Source of the DNA: Comamonadaceae bacterium
Lineage (GTDB): Bacteria; Pseudomonadota; Gammaproteobacteria; Burkholderiales; Burkholderiaceae_C
Assembly: GCA_947476465.1 (NCBI GenBank)
Contig: CANJQN010000005.1
Coordinates: forward strand, 1 to 64,000
Reading direction: 5' to 3'
DNA: 64,000 nucleotides
Positions 24,577 to 33,668 of the stretch are shown piece by piece (positions within the stretch are counted from its first letter, which is position 1; each line of letters begins with the position of its first letter). A program made the position numbers and the translations under genes. The notes beneath the pieces are model-generated. The model made no database searches. It was not told where the DNA came from and was given only the letters and a program-made list of their open reading frames with translations.

Positions 24577-26646
24577 ATGTGGTCTATCGGGATTGACACG
24601 GGCGGCACCTTCACGGACGTCGTCGGGCTCGAAAGCGGCACCGGGCGGCTGCACACGGTCAAGGTTCCGTCGACGCCAAAGGATCCGTCGCAGGCGGTCC
24701 TGGCGGGAATTGATGCCTTCGTGCAGTCGGTGCCAGGCATGCGTGCTGCCGATATCCGGTTCTTTGCACACGGCACCACGGTCGCGACCAACGCACTGAT
24801 CGAGCACAAAGGTGCGCGCACCGGCATGCTGATCACTAAAGGCACCGGCGCCGTGTACATGGCTCGCGCGTCGGCCCAGCCGATGCCAGGCGACATGATC
24901 AACCCCGGGTTTCAGAAGCCGGCACTGCTCATACCGGCGCGAACCACCCGCGAGATCCCTGAGCGCGTGCTGTTCGACGGATCGGTGGACACGCCGCTCG
25001 ACGAATCGACGGTGGTCGCTGCCGTGCGGGACCTCGTGCAGACCGGCGGCATCGAGTCGATCGCCGTGTGCTATCTGTTCTCCTTCATGAACCCTGCCCA
25101 CGAGCTGGCGACGCGCGAGATCATCCGCCGCCACTTCCCGGGCGTGCGGGTGTCCCTTTCCAGCGAGCTCGTGCCGGTGATCCGCGAATACCGGCGCTTA
25201 TGCACCACGGCGGCCGACGCCTTCGTTGGCCCGATTCTGGAGCGCTATCTGCTCGGCCTGGGACGCGGGCTCGAGGCGCGCGCCATTGCACGGCGGCAGG
25301 CGTTCATCATGCAGTCGAACGGCGGCCTCATGAGCATTGACATCGCGGCGGCCAACCCGGTGCAGACGCTGCTGTCGGGTCCGGCAGCCTGCGTCATCGC
25401 CGGTACCTACTTGTCGCGGCTCACTGGCGTGCCCAATCTTGTGACCTTCGATGTCGGGGGCACGAGCACCGACGTCGCACTGATCGTCGACGGCCAGAGC
25501 TCCGATGCTGCGGGCGGCAACATCGCCGGGCACGACGCCTATGTCTCGATGTACGAGATCTCGACCATAGGTGCCGGCGGCGGCACGATCGCCCGCGTCG
25601 GGCCGGACGGACGGCTCAAGGTCGGTCCCGACAGCGCAGGCGCTTCGCCGGGGCCGGCCTGCTACGCGCGTGGCGGACGCCTTCCGACCGTCACCGATGC
25701 CGACCTCGTGCTTGGCTACCTGCATCCAGACACGTTCCTCGGTGGCAAGTTTGCGATCGACGCCGACCTTGCCCGCAATGCCGTCAGCGATGTGGTCGCG
25801 CGCCCACTCGGCCTGGACGTGGAGCGGGCGGCGATGGGCATCGTCAAGCTCACGACAAGCCTGATGGAGGGTGAGCTGCGGCTGCGACTGCTGTCGCGCG
25901 GCTACGACCCGCGCAACTTCGCGCTGGTCGCGGTCGGCGGCGCAGGCCCCCTGCACGCCGGGATGATCGCCAAGAGCCTGGGGATCGAGCAGGTGATCGT
26001 GCCGCCCTACCCGGGTCTTTGTTCTGCGATGGGGTTGCTGCTCACCGACGTCAAGCACGGCTATGTGCAATCCCGGTTGCGGCCTTTCGACGCCGGCGCC
26101 GGCGCCGACATCGAGGACCTGCTTGCGACGCTCGGGGAACGGTCCCGCCGCGAGACCGAAGCGGAGGGCACCGACTTTGCCACCGTCGAGATTGAGCGGC
26201 TGGTCGACCTGCGCTACCACGGCCAGGGGTACGAACTGACGGTCCCATTGCGCGCCGGCGCGGTGACGGCCGACGCCATTGCCGAGGCCGCCGGCCGGTT
26301 CCACGCGCTGCACCAGACGCTGTACGGAAACTCCGGCCCGGGCAAGCCACTCGAAATGATGAGCGTGCGGCTTCGCACGGCCTCGCCGCTCGTCAAGCTG
26401 GTGCTGCCCGAGATCGAGCGCGCGCAGGCAGGATCGCGCCCCGTACCTAGCGGCTCGCGCCGCGTGTATTTCGAGGAACCCGGCGGCCGGGTGGACACGG
26501 CCATCTATGACCGTGCGACGCTCAGGGCCGGGCACGAGATCCATGGCCCGGCGATCATCGACCAACCTGACTCGACGACTGTCCTGCTCGCAGGGCAGAC
26601 GGCACGCGTGGACGCGCACGCGAACATCATTATCAAAGCCCTGTAG
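24577..26646 (+). CDS. hyuA: Hydantoinase/oxoprolinase subunit A
   Basis: A 690-residue HyuA-family ATP-dependent amidohydrolase subunit. The N-terminal actin-like segment SIGIDTGGTFTDVVG, the FAHGTTVATNALIEHKGA motif and the metal/nucleotide segment VTFDVGGTSTDVALI are all clear. The family opens hydantoin or 5-oxoproline rings, or carboxylates ketones (acetone/acetophenone carboxylase relatives). It is paired with HyuB 3 nt downstream. Start ATG 24577 is preceded by an in-frame GTG at 24574; either is possible. No gamma subunit of an acetone carboxylase is visible, so hydrolysis is preferred. Confidence 0.92.
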   Translation: MWSIGIDTGGTFTDVVGLESGTGRLHTVKVPSTPKDPSQAVLAGIDAFVQSVPGMRAADIRFFAHGTTVATNALIEHKGARTGMLITKGTGAVYMARASAQPMPGDMINPGFQKPALLIPARTTREIPERVLFDGSVDTPLDESTVVAAVRDLVQTGGIESIAVCYLFSFMNPAHELATREIIRRHFPGVRVSLSSELVPVIREYRRLCTTAADAFVGPILERYLLGLGRGLEARAIARRQAFIMQSNGGLMSIDIAAANPVQTLLSGPAACVIAGTYLSRLTGVPNLVTFDVGGTSTDVALIVDGQSSDAAGGNIAGHDAYVSMYEISTIGAGGGTIARVGPDGRLKVGPDSAGASPGPACYARGGRLPTVTDADLVLGYLHPDTFLGGKFAIDADLARNAVSDVVARPLGLDVERAAMGIVKLTTSLMEGELRLRLLSRGYDPRNFALVAVGGAGPLHAGMIAKSLGIEQVIVPPYPGLCSAMGLLLTDVKHGYVQSRLRPFDAGAGADIEDLLATLGERSRRETEAEGTDFATVEIERLVDLRYHGQGYELTVPLRAGAVTADAIAEAAGRFHALHQTLYGNSGPGKPLEMMSVRLRTASPLVKLVLPEIERAQAGSRPVPSGSRRVYFEEPGGRVDTAIYDRATLRAGHEIHGPAIIDQPDSTTVLLAGQTARVDAHANIIIKAL

Positions 26647-26649
26647 CGG

Positions 26650-28350
26650 ATGCTCATGGAACTCGACCCCGTCACCCTCGAAATCATTGCAAGCCGGTTT
26701 GAAGAGATCCAGCAGATCGTCAAGCAGCGGCTGTTTCGGACCGGGTATTCGTCGATCCTGCGCGAGTCGTATGACGGCAGCTCTGGGTTGACGACTCGAG
26801 ACGGCCGGTTGATCGGCGCGTCGGGCGTTTCGTTCCACACGGTGCCCTACTCGAGGATGATCAAGTGGATCCTTGCGCACTACGGGGAAGATGGCATCTT
26901 TCCCGGCGACACGTTTCTCTCCAATGACCCGTACAAGGGCTGCGTTGCGCACACGCCCGACGTCGCCGTCGCAACCCCCATCTTTGTCGACGGCCGCCTG
27001 CTGGCGTTTTGCACAAGCATGGGCCACAAGCCCGACGTCGGCGGCATCGTGCCGTCCACGTCGAGCGCGATGTCGCGATCGATCTTCCACGAGGGCTTGG
27101 TCGTTCCGCCGGTAAAGTATTACGAACGCGGCGAGATCAACGAGGGCGTGCAGCGCATCCTCGCGAACAATTCGCGGACGCCCGAGCTGTTGCTTGGCGA
27201 CATCGAAGGTCAGGTCGGCTGCACGCGCGTGGGCGCGCAGCTGATGGAGGAGCTGTGCGCGCGTTACTCGGCGCAGACGGTCGAACAGGCGATGGAGCTG
27301 CTGCTCGATTCGGCCGAGACCCGGCTTCGCCATGCGCTCGCGCAGCTTCCAGACGGCGAGGCCACGGCCGAAAACTGGCTCGATGGGGACGGGGCCAGCG
27401 ATACGCCGGTGAAGGTCCACGTCGTCGTGCGCAAGTCGGGCGACAGCGTGTTGATCGACTTGCGCGGCAGCGACCCGCAAACGGTGGGCCCAGCCAACTC
27501 GGTCGATCAGGCCTGCCGCGCGACCGCAGCCGGAGCTGTCTTGGGCTTTTTAGACCACACGATCCCGTTCAATGACGGCGTGTTTCGCGTGATCAAGATC
27601 GAGACCGGCGACGGCCTGTGCGTCAGCCCGCGGTTTCCGAGCCCGGTGAATTCGTACATACCCACCTGCCACATTCTGTTTAACTGCGTCGTGCAGGCGC
27701 TCGGGCAGCTTTGCCCGGAACGCGCGTTTGCGGACTCGGGACTGGGTTGCGGCGGCGTCGGCTTTGGTTATCCGCAACCCGGTGGGGGCCCAACGCGCGT
27801 CCAATACGAGGTCATCGAGACGGCGCTCGGGGCGACGGCGCAGGGCGACGGCGCGCCGATGGTCTTCGCGGTCATGATTTTCCAGTCGGTCGAGCCGATC
27901 GAAATCGTCGAAACCGAGTATCCGGTGCGCATCGACGACTTCTCCGTGCGCACCGATTCGGGAGGGGCCGGGCAGCACCGTGGTGGCCTCGCGTATTGCA
28001 GGCAATGGCGCGTTCTGAACGAGGCGCAGTTCTCATCGCGGACGTCGCACCGGCGCTTCGGAGCGTCGGGGATCGCGGGCGGGCAGGCCCCGCCCCTGGC
28101 CCGCACGATCTTCAATCCTGGCCGGGCCGACGAGCGCGTTCTGCCGGGCCTGGCGCAAATCGCTTTGCAGCCAGGCGACGTGATCCGGCTTGAGCAGAGC
28201 GGCGGGGGCGGGTGGGGTGATCCGCGCCTGCGGGACCCGCAGGCGCTGCAAGACGACGTCGCTGACGGCTATGTCTCGATCGAAAGCGCCGCCCGCGCCT
28301 ATGGACGTACGCTGATCCAACGTCCCGACGGGACGGTGGCCGACCAGTGA
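26650..28350 (+). CDS. hyuB: Hydantoinase/oxoprolinase subunit B
   Basis: A 566-residue HyuB-family protein: MELDPVTLEIIASRFEEI start, FLSNDPYKGCVAHTPDVAV, then the glycine-rich region DSGGAGQHRGGLAYCRQW and the terminal QSGGGGWGDP. It forms the partner subunit of HyuA in ATP-dependent ring opening. The gene follows HyuA by 3 nt and precedes the LivG-type ATPase by 16 nt. Both subunits appear complete, so the enzyme is likely active. The substrate is unknown. Confidence 0.92.
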   Translation: MLMELDPVTLEIIASRFEEIQQIVKQRLFRTGYSSILRESYDGSSGLTTRDGRLIGASGVSFHTVPYSRMIKWILAHYGEDGIFPGDTFLSNDPYKGCVAHTPDVAVATPIFVDGRLLAFCTSMGHKPDVGGIVPSTSSAMSRSIFHEGLVVPPVKYYERGEINEGVQRILANNSRTPELLLGDIEGQVGCTRVGAQLMEELCARYSAQTVEQAMELLLDSAETRLRHALAQLPDGEATAENWLDGDGASDTPVKVHVVVRKSGDSVLIDLRGSDPQTVGPANSVDQACRATAAGAVLGFLDHTIPFNDGVFRVIKIETGDGLCVSPRFPSPVNSYIPTCHILFNCVVQALGQLCPERAFADSGLGCGGVGFGYPQPGGGPTRVQYEVIETALGATAQGDGAPMVFAVMIFQSVEPIEIVETEYPVRIDDFSVRTDSGGAGQHRGGLAYCRQWRVLNEAQFSSRTSHRRFGASGIAGGQAPPLARTIFNPGRADERVLPGLAQIALQPGDVIRLEQSGGGGWGDPRLRDPQALQDDVADGYVSIESAARAYGRTLIQRPDGTVADQ

Positions 28351-28366
28351 TCAGGCACCTCGACCG

Positions 28367-29128
28367 ATGACGGACACGTCCGACATCGTCCTGTCGACGC
28401 AAGGTCTCTCGAAGTCCTTCGGGGGCTTCATGGCGATCGCCGACGTCACGCTCGACATCCGGCGCGGGTCGATTCACGCGCTGATCGGACCCAACGGAGC
28501 CGGCAAGACGACGCTCTTCAACCTGCTGACGAAGTTTTTGGTCCCGACGAGCGGGCGCATCTTCTTCAACGGGGCCGACATCACCGCGCTGGAACCAGCG
28601 AACATCGCGCGCCGAGGGCTGGTGCGCTCGTTCCAGATCTCCGCGGTGTTTCCGACGCTGACCGTGCTCGAAAACGTCCGGATCGCGCTCCAGCGGCGCG
28701 AGAGCAGCGTCTTGGACTTCTGGTGCTCGGATCGCCGTCTGCGCGCGTTCGACCAGCGTTCGCTGCAACTGCTCGATTCGGTGGGCCTTGCCTCGCTCGC
28801 CGGCAAGACGGCGGGCGAGCTTTCGTACGGGCACAAGCGCGCGCTCGAGATCGCAACCACACTGGCGCTCGAACCGCAGGTTCTGCTGCTCGACGAGCCG
28901 TTGGCGGGGATGGGGATCGAGGACATCGAGCGCACGGCGGCGCTGATCCGGCTGGCCGCAGCACAGCGCACCGTCGTGATGGTCGAGCACAACCTGTCGG
29001 TCGTCGCATCGCTGGCCGACCGGATTACTGTGCTCGCCCGCGGTTCAGTGCTTGCGGACGGGAACTACGAAACCGTCTCGAACGATCCAGCGGTGATCGA
29101 GGCCTACATCGGAACCGGCGATGACTGA
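28367..29128 (+). CDS. livG: ABC transporter ATPase, LivG type
   Basis: A 253-residue ATPase with Walker A GPNGAGKTTLFN, signature LSYGHKRALEIA, Walker B VLLLDEPLAG and the switch His in VMVEHNL. The C-terminus VIEAYIG is typical of LivG. It energises uptake through the LivH/LivM channel at the inner membrane. It overlaps the LivF gene by 8 nt. Part of the receptor-HyuAB-transporter operon. Confidence 0.95.
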   Translation: MTDTSDIVLSTQGLSKSFGGFMAIADVTLDIRRGSIHALIGPNGAGKTTLFNLLTKFLVPTSGRIFFNGADITALEPANIARRGLVRSFQISAVFPTLTVLENVRIALQRRESSVLDFWCSDRRLRAFDQRSLQLLDSVGLASLAGKTAGELSYGHKRALEIATTLALEPQVLLLDEPLAGMGIEDIERTAALIRLAAAQRTVVMVEHNLSVVASLADRITVLARGSVLADGNYETVSNDPAVIEAYIGTGDD

Positions 29129-29855
29129 ACCGCACGCGATGATGGCCGGGCCGGCAAAGCAGGCGATGCTTTCGGTCGAGCATCTTCGCGCCTCGTATGG
29201 CGAGTCGCAGATCGTCCACGACGTCAGCTTTGAGGTGTACCAGGGCGAGGTCGTCACGCTGCTCGGACGCAACGGCGCCGGCAAGACCACGACGCTGCGC
29301 GCGATCATGGGCATGGTCTCTCGCAGCGGAACGCTCCGGTTTGCCGGCCGTGATCTCACACGCCTGCGTTCCCACGAAATCGCCCGCCTCGGCATCGGCT
29401 ACGTACCGGAAGAACGCGGAATCTATGCGAGTCTCACGGTCGGGGAGAACCTCGTGCTGCCGCCGAAGGTCGACGCGTCGGGCCTGGGCCTGGAGGAGAT
29501 CTTCACGCTCTTTCCCAACCTCAAGGAGCGGCGCAAGATTCAAGGCACAAGCCTTTCCGGGGGGGAGCAACAGATGCTCGCCATCGCCCGCGTACTGCGC
29601 ACCGGCGCTCGACTCCTGTTGCTCGACGAGCCGACCGAGGGTCTCGCCCCGGTGATCGTGCAGCAGATCGGGCGCACGATCGCGCAACTCAAGGACCGGG
29701 GCTTCACCATTGTCCTGGTCGAGCAGAACATCCGTTTCGCATCGCGAATCGCCGATCGCCACGTCGTGATCGATCAGGGGCGTACCGTCGACATGCTGAC
29801 GCGCGCCGACGCTATCGCCGATGCAAACCGTCTGCAACGCCACCTGACGGTGTAG
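29121..29855 (+). CDS. livF: ABC transporter ATPase, LivF type
   Basis: A 244-residue ATPase: LRASYGESQIVHDVSFEV, Walker A GRNGAGKTTTLR, GYVPEERGIYASLTV (the LivF-specific insertion), signature LSGGEQQMLAIAR, Walker B LLLDEPTEG. It acts with the preceding LivG type. The start overlaps livG by 8 nt, and the next gene starts 5 nt after its stop, indicating one transcript. Confidence 0.95.
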   Translation: MTEPHAMMAGPAKQAMLSVEHLRASYGESQIVHDVSFEVYQGEVVTLLGRNGAGKTTTLRAIMGMVSRSGTLRFAGRDLTRLRSHEIARLGIGYVPEERGIYASLTVGENLVLPPKVDASGLGLEEIFTLFPNLKERRKIQGTSLSGGEQQMLAIARVLRTGARLLLLDEPTEGLAPVIVQQIGRTIAQLKDRGFTIVLVEQNIRFASRIADRHVVIDQGRTVDMLTRADAIADANRLQRHLTV

Positions 29856-29860
29856 CCGAA

Positions 29861-30757
29861 ATGAACAAGTTCATGCTTTTCGACATCCCATCCCAAGCGC
29901 TGTTCGGCCAGCTGCTGCTCGGCCTGATCAACGGCTCGTTCTATGCGGTGTTAAGCCTCGGCCTCGCGGTGATCTTCGGTCTGTTGCGGATCATCAACTT
30001 CACCCACGGCGTGCAGTACATGATGGGGGCTTTCGGGGCCTGGCTGCTGCTCACCCATGCGGGGATCGGCTACTGGTGGGCGCTCCTGATCTCACCCGTT
30101 GCGGTCGCGTTCACCGGCCTGCTGCTCGAGCGCTTCGTGTTGTCGCGGCTCTACGAGCTGGACCACCTGTACGGGTTCCTGCTCACGTTCAGCCTGATCT
30201 TGATCATCACCGGTGTGTTCCGGCTGATTTTCGGCAGCGCCGGGCTGCCGTACGCCATTCCGAAAGAGCTCACCGGTGGGATGAACCTGGGTTTCATGTT
30301 CCTGCCGTATTACCGGGCGTGGGTCGTCGCCGCGTCGCTGGTTACATGCCTGGCGACTTGGGCGCTGATCGAGAAGTCCAGGCTCGGCGCGCACCTGCGG
30401 GCGGCGACCGAGAAGCCGGAGCTCACGCAGGCTCTGGGCATCAATGTGCCGCGCCTGGTCACGCTGACCTACGCGTTCGGCGCCGGACTGGCTGCGCTCG
30501 CCGGCTGTCTGGCCGCACCGATCTATTCGGTCAATCCGAACATGGGATCAGACCTCATCATCATCGTCTTCGCGGTCGTCGTCATCGGCGGCATGGGCTC
30601 GATCATGGGGGCCATCCTGACCGGCTACGGCTTGGGCGTCATCGAAGGCCTCACCAAGGCCTTCTACCCGCCGGCCTCGACGACGGTCATCTTCGTCATC
30701 ATGACGCTCGTGCTGCTACTGCGCCGCGACGGGCTCTTCGGCAAGGCCCAATCGTGA
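29861..30757 (+). CDS. livH: ABC transporter permease, LivH type
   Basis: A 298-residue, very hydrophobic inner-membrane protein with about eight membrane segments: GLINGSFYAVLSLGLAVIFG near the N-terminus, and the ATPase-contact segment ATEKPELTQALGINVPRLV. It forms half of the channel with LivM. Its stop overlaps the GTG start of LivM (GTGA at 30754-30757). Confidence 0.95.
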   Translation: MNKFMLFDIPSQALFGQLLLGLINGSFYAVLSLGLAVIFGLLRIINFTHGVQYMMGAFGAWLLLTHAGIGYWWALLISPVAVAFTGLLLERFVLSRLYELDHLYGFLLTFSLILIITGVFRLIFGSAGLPYAIPKELTGGMNLGFMFLPYYRAWVVAASLVTCLATWALIEKSRLGAHLRAATEKPELTQALGINVPRLVTLTYAFGAGLAALAGCLAAPIYSVNPNMGSDLIIIVFAVVVIGGMGSIMGAILTGYGLGVIEGLTKAFYPPASTTVIFVIMTLVLLLRRDGLFGKAQS

Positions 30758-31737
30758 AACGCGGCATCCCTGACCACGTGACGGCGCCGATCAACTACCA
30801 GCCCGAGGACGCGGCGCGCGCGCTCAATGTGGCGATTTTGATCGCGCTGGCGCTGGCGCTGGCCGTTGCTCCGTTCGTCCTTTACCCGATCTTCGTGATG
30901 AAGGTGATGTGCTACGCGCTGTTCGCGTGCTCGTTCAACCTGCTGCTTGGGTTTGGGGGCATGCTGTCGTTTGGACAATCGGCTTTCTTTGCCACGGGGA
31001 GCTACCTCTGTGCTTATTTCGCGAAGAAGCACGGCCTGCCGCCGGAGCTCGCCATCGGCCTGGGGACGCTGGCGGCGGCAATGCTGAGCGTGATCGGGGG
31101 CCTGCTGGCGATCCGCCGCCAGGGAATCTATTTCGCGATGATCACGCTGGCGACCGCGCAGATGATTTACTTCATCGCCATGCAGGCTCCTTACGCCGGC
31201 GGCGAGGACGGCATTCAATCCGTGCCGCGCGGCAAGCTGTTCGGCGTAGTCGACCTCGAGGACACCATGCTGCTGTACGTGACGGTCGCCGTGCTGTTCA
31301 TGGCCGCGCTGCTCGCCTATTACCGCATCATTCACTCGCCATTCGGGCGCGTGCTCAGAGCGATCCGCGACAACGAGGCACGCACCATCTCACTTGGGTA
31401 TAGCGCGACCTCGCACAAGCTGATGCTGTTTGTGCTGTCGGGTACCCTTGCCGGCTTCGCGGGCGCGCTAAAGTGCATCGTTTTTCAGCTCGCATCGCTC
31501 ACCGATGTGCACTGGTCAACGTCCGGCGAGGTCGTGATCATGACGCTCGTAGGCGGGATGGGAACGATCTTCGGGCCAGTCGTCGGGGCCGCGCTGCTCG
31601 TTACGATGCAAAATTACCTCGCGTCCTACGGCGACTGGGTGATGATCATCCAGGGAGTCGTCCTTTTCGTGTGCGTGATGACGTTCCGTGAGGGGATCGT
31701 GGGCGTTATTGCGCGCCGGTTCAAGCGACGCTTGTAA
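30754..31737 (+). CDS. livM: ABC transporter permease, LivM type
   Basis: A 327-residue membrane protein with LivM features: LLLGFGGMLSFGQSAFFATG and the coupling helix RAIRDNEARTISLGY. The GTG at 30754 overlaps the livH stop, which decides the start; upstream in-frame codons lie inside livH. Its 3' end overlaps the convergent MmgE/PrpD gene by 17 nt. It completes a full ABC importer (receptor 23295, ATPases, two permeases). Confidence 0.95.
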   Translation: MKRGIPDHVTAPINYQPEDAARALNVAILIALALALAVAPFVLYPIFVMKVMCYALFACSFNLLLGFGGMLSFGQSAFFATGSYLCAYFAKKHGLPPELAIGLGTLAAAMLSVIGGLLAIRRQGIYFAMITLATAQMIYFIAMQAPYAGGEDGIQSVPRGKLFGVVDLEDTMLLYVTVAVLFMAALLAYYRIIHSPFGRVLRAIRDNEARTISLGYSATSHKLMLFVLSGTLAGFAGALKCIVFQLASLTDVHWSTSGEVVIMTLVGGMGTIFGPVVGAALLVTMQNYLASYGDWVMIIQGVVLFVCVMTFREGIVGVIARRFKRRL

Positions 31738-33100
31738 CCGCCCGCATCAACGCCTGGAGATTCGCAAGACGCTCGAAATCGCGCAGCAGCGTCAATGCGT
31801 CTTCCGTGGCGCGGGCGCCAAGCGTGCCGCTCGCGCAGCCGCGAAATTTGGCGTCGACCTGTGCTTCTGAAAGCGGCAGGGCCGGGTCGGTGCCACGCGC
31901 TTTGTCGCTGTATCCGGTGAGCAGCCGACCATCCCGCAGACGGATCACCACCCGGGACGGGAAGGTGCCGTGCCGCACGGCAATTGCGGGGTCGATGCGC
32001 ATCACCACGCGGCGCTGAAGCGCATCAACGTCGGCTTGTCGCGCGCGTTCGTCGTCAAACTGGCGCGGGCCCGTCATGCCGTCTAGCAGCGCGACGGCGA
32101 CGCTGTACTCCATGCTGAACTTGCCCTGCAGTCCGGTCGTCGCATGATGGTGCACGAGCGCGTCGTGCGCCTGTGCATTGACGTTGCACTCGACTTGGTC
32201 TACGTCTGCCGCGTCGATGCCGTGCTCGGCGGCCAGGTCGAGGACGACGTCGAGCGCCGTATGGGAGCAGCCACAGCAGGCGTGCAGCTTGAGCCCCACG
32301 CCACTGCGGATGATTTCAAGAGGCTGGTCAACGCCAAACCGTACCGATTCCACATCGAGCCCTTGCGGGGCGTGGCCGCAAAACGTCTGCAGAAATCCGT
32401 GCGGTCCGTCGAGGACGTCGGGGTCGGCATCGAGCCCCCCCGCCGCGAGCAACGCTGCGGCCAGGCCGCGTTCGGCCGCCTGGCCTGCGTGATACGGCTT
32501 GACCATCGATCCGAAATTCTTGCGCAAGCCTCCGGCACCAGACGCCGCGATGCCCAGCGCATGCCGCAGCTGGCGTTCGTCAAGGCCGAGCAGGCGGCCC
32601 GCGGCGATGGCTGCCCCAAGCGGACCGAGGGTCGACGTTGGATGCCAGCCATGTGCAAAGTGCCCGGGGTTGATCAACCGGCCAAGGCGGGCCTGGGCGT
32701 CAAGGCCGATCACATAGGCGGTGATGATGTCGGCCCCGGTGGCGTTCGTGATCTCGCCCGCCGCGAACAGCGCCGGCAGCAGCGTCACAGTGGGGTGACC
32801 GATCATCGGCTGGTTCACGTCGTCGTAATCGAGCGCATGGCCGGACGTGCCATTGGCCATCGCTGCGCCGGTCGGTGAGGTGCGATCGGCGCAGCCGATG
32901 ATCGAGGCGCGGGCCGCACAGGATTGATCTGCCAGGAACGTTCTCACAATGCGTGCGGCCGGCTCCGCCGAGCCGGCCAGCATGCAGCCTGTGCCATCGA
33001 TGATCGCCGCGCGGCAGATCGCCACGCCGGCCGCTGGAATGTCGCTGTATTGCAGGGTGGCTGCAAATCGGGCAAGCGATGAGGTAAGGGAGGGGGTCAT
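31721..33100 (-). CDS. MmgE/PrpD family protein
   Basis: A 459-residue member of the 2-methylcitrate dehydratase-like family: GTSGHALDYDDVNQPMIGHPTVTLLPALFA, HPTSTLGPLGAAIAAGRLLGL and FGSMVKPYHAGQAAERGLAAALL are the family hallmarks. Members include 2-methylcitrate dehydratase, cis-aconitate decarboxylase and iminodisuccinate epimerase. No prpB/prpC is nearby, so the role is probably a different dehydration or isomerisation of a polycarboxylate. Start ATG 33100 was chosen because the extra N-terminal residues of a longer frame are not family-like. It converges on livM. The function is unresolved. Confidence 0.88.
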   Translation of the reverse strand: MTPSLTSSLARFAATLQYSDIPAAGVAICRAAIIDGTGCMLAGSAEPAARIVRTFLADQSCAARASIIGCADRTSPTGAAMANGTSGHALDYDDVNQPMIGHPTVTLLPALFAAGEITNATGADIITAYVIGLDAQARLGRLINPGHFAHGWHPTSTLGPLGAAIAAGRLLGLDERQLRHALGIAASGAGGLRKNFGSMVKPYHAGQAAERGLAAALLAAGGLDADPDVLDGPHGFLQTFCGHAPQGLDVESVRFGVDQPLEIIRSGVGLKLHACCGCSHTALDVVLDLAAEHGIDAADVDQVECNVNAQAHDALVHHHATTGLQGKFSMEYSVAVALLDGMTGPRQFDDERARQADVDALQRRVVMRIDPAIAVRHGTFPSRVVIRLRDGRLLTGYSDKARGTDPALPLSEAQVDAKFRGCASGTLGARATEDALTLLRDFERLANLQALMRAVTSVA

Positions 33101-33286
33101 CAGCACAACGACAACGCCAGACAATGTCAACCCGAAGCGGGTGGGCACAGCCGGGATGTACTGGCGTGATAGTAGCATTGCCGCCCGTTGGATATCAGGC
33201 CTTGCTGAGGACTCAGAGCCCGCGCCAGCAGCTCAGAAAAGCGGACTAAAATTTGCGCCAGTGAGTTACTGCCTGGGACCCTCGCC

Positions 33287-33637
33287 ATGAGTTTCAAAAT
33301 CACCCGCGACGCGTTCTGCTCCGAAGAAGACGCTCGCCGGCAAGCCCGGGAACGCGGCTTCGATTTCTTCACGGAGAAGCTGGTTGCCCCGGTGGCGCAG
33401 GCCCCGGACAAGCAAAAGCCGCACTACCATGACTTCGACGCCCTGACATTCGTGGTGGAAGGTTTGCTCGACTTTACCGACCTGGAGAACGGAGAGCGCT
33501 ACAAGTGCGGGCCCGGCACGCTGGTCGAAGATTTCGGCCGCAACCTGCACTTCGAAAGCCATGCCGGGTTTCGGGCCTACGCCGCGTATCGGGTCGACCC
33601 GCAAACCCTGGAGCAACCTCTCGTCCGGCCCGCCTGA
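33287..33637 (+). CDS. Small cupin-domain protein
   Basis: A 116-residue cupin. Motif 1 reads HYHDFDALTFVVEGLLDF and motif 2 has the later His in NLHFESHAG. It is unrelated in sequence detail to the duplicated cupins. It stands alone between divergent MmgE/PrpD and convergent alcohol dehydrogenase genes. The function is unknown; small cupins of this type can be isomerases, dioxygenases or sensors. The 186-nt gap upstream holds no gene I can support. Confidence 0.8.
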   Translation: MSFKITRDAFCSEEDARRQARERGFDFFTEKLVAPVAQAPDKQKPHYHDFDALTFVVEGLLDFTDLENGERYKCGPGTLVEDFGRNLHFESHAGFRAYAAYRVDPQTLEQPLVRPA

Positions 33638-33668
33638 ACCGCTTCAGCACATCCGGCGACGGTTCAGG
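33633..33668. terminator. Inverted repeat spanning two convergent stop codons
   Basis: CCTGAACCG at 33633-33641 pairs with CGGTTCAGG at 33660-33668 (9 bp, 18-nt loop). It overlaps the stop codons of both the cupin gene and the convergent alcohol dehydrogenase gene, a compact place for a bidirectional terminator. There is no U-tract. Confidence 0.5.

Noticed and set aside
25198..27480. A 760-codon open frame on the minus strand
   Set aside because: It is antisense across hyuA and hyuB; the translation is rich in His, Arg and Gln and has no domain.
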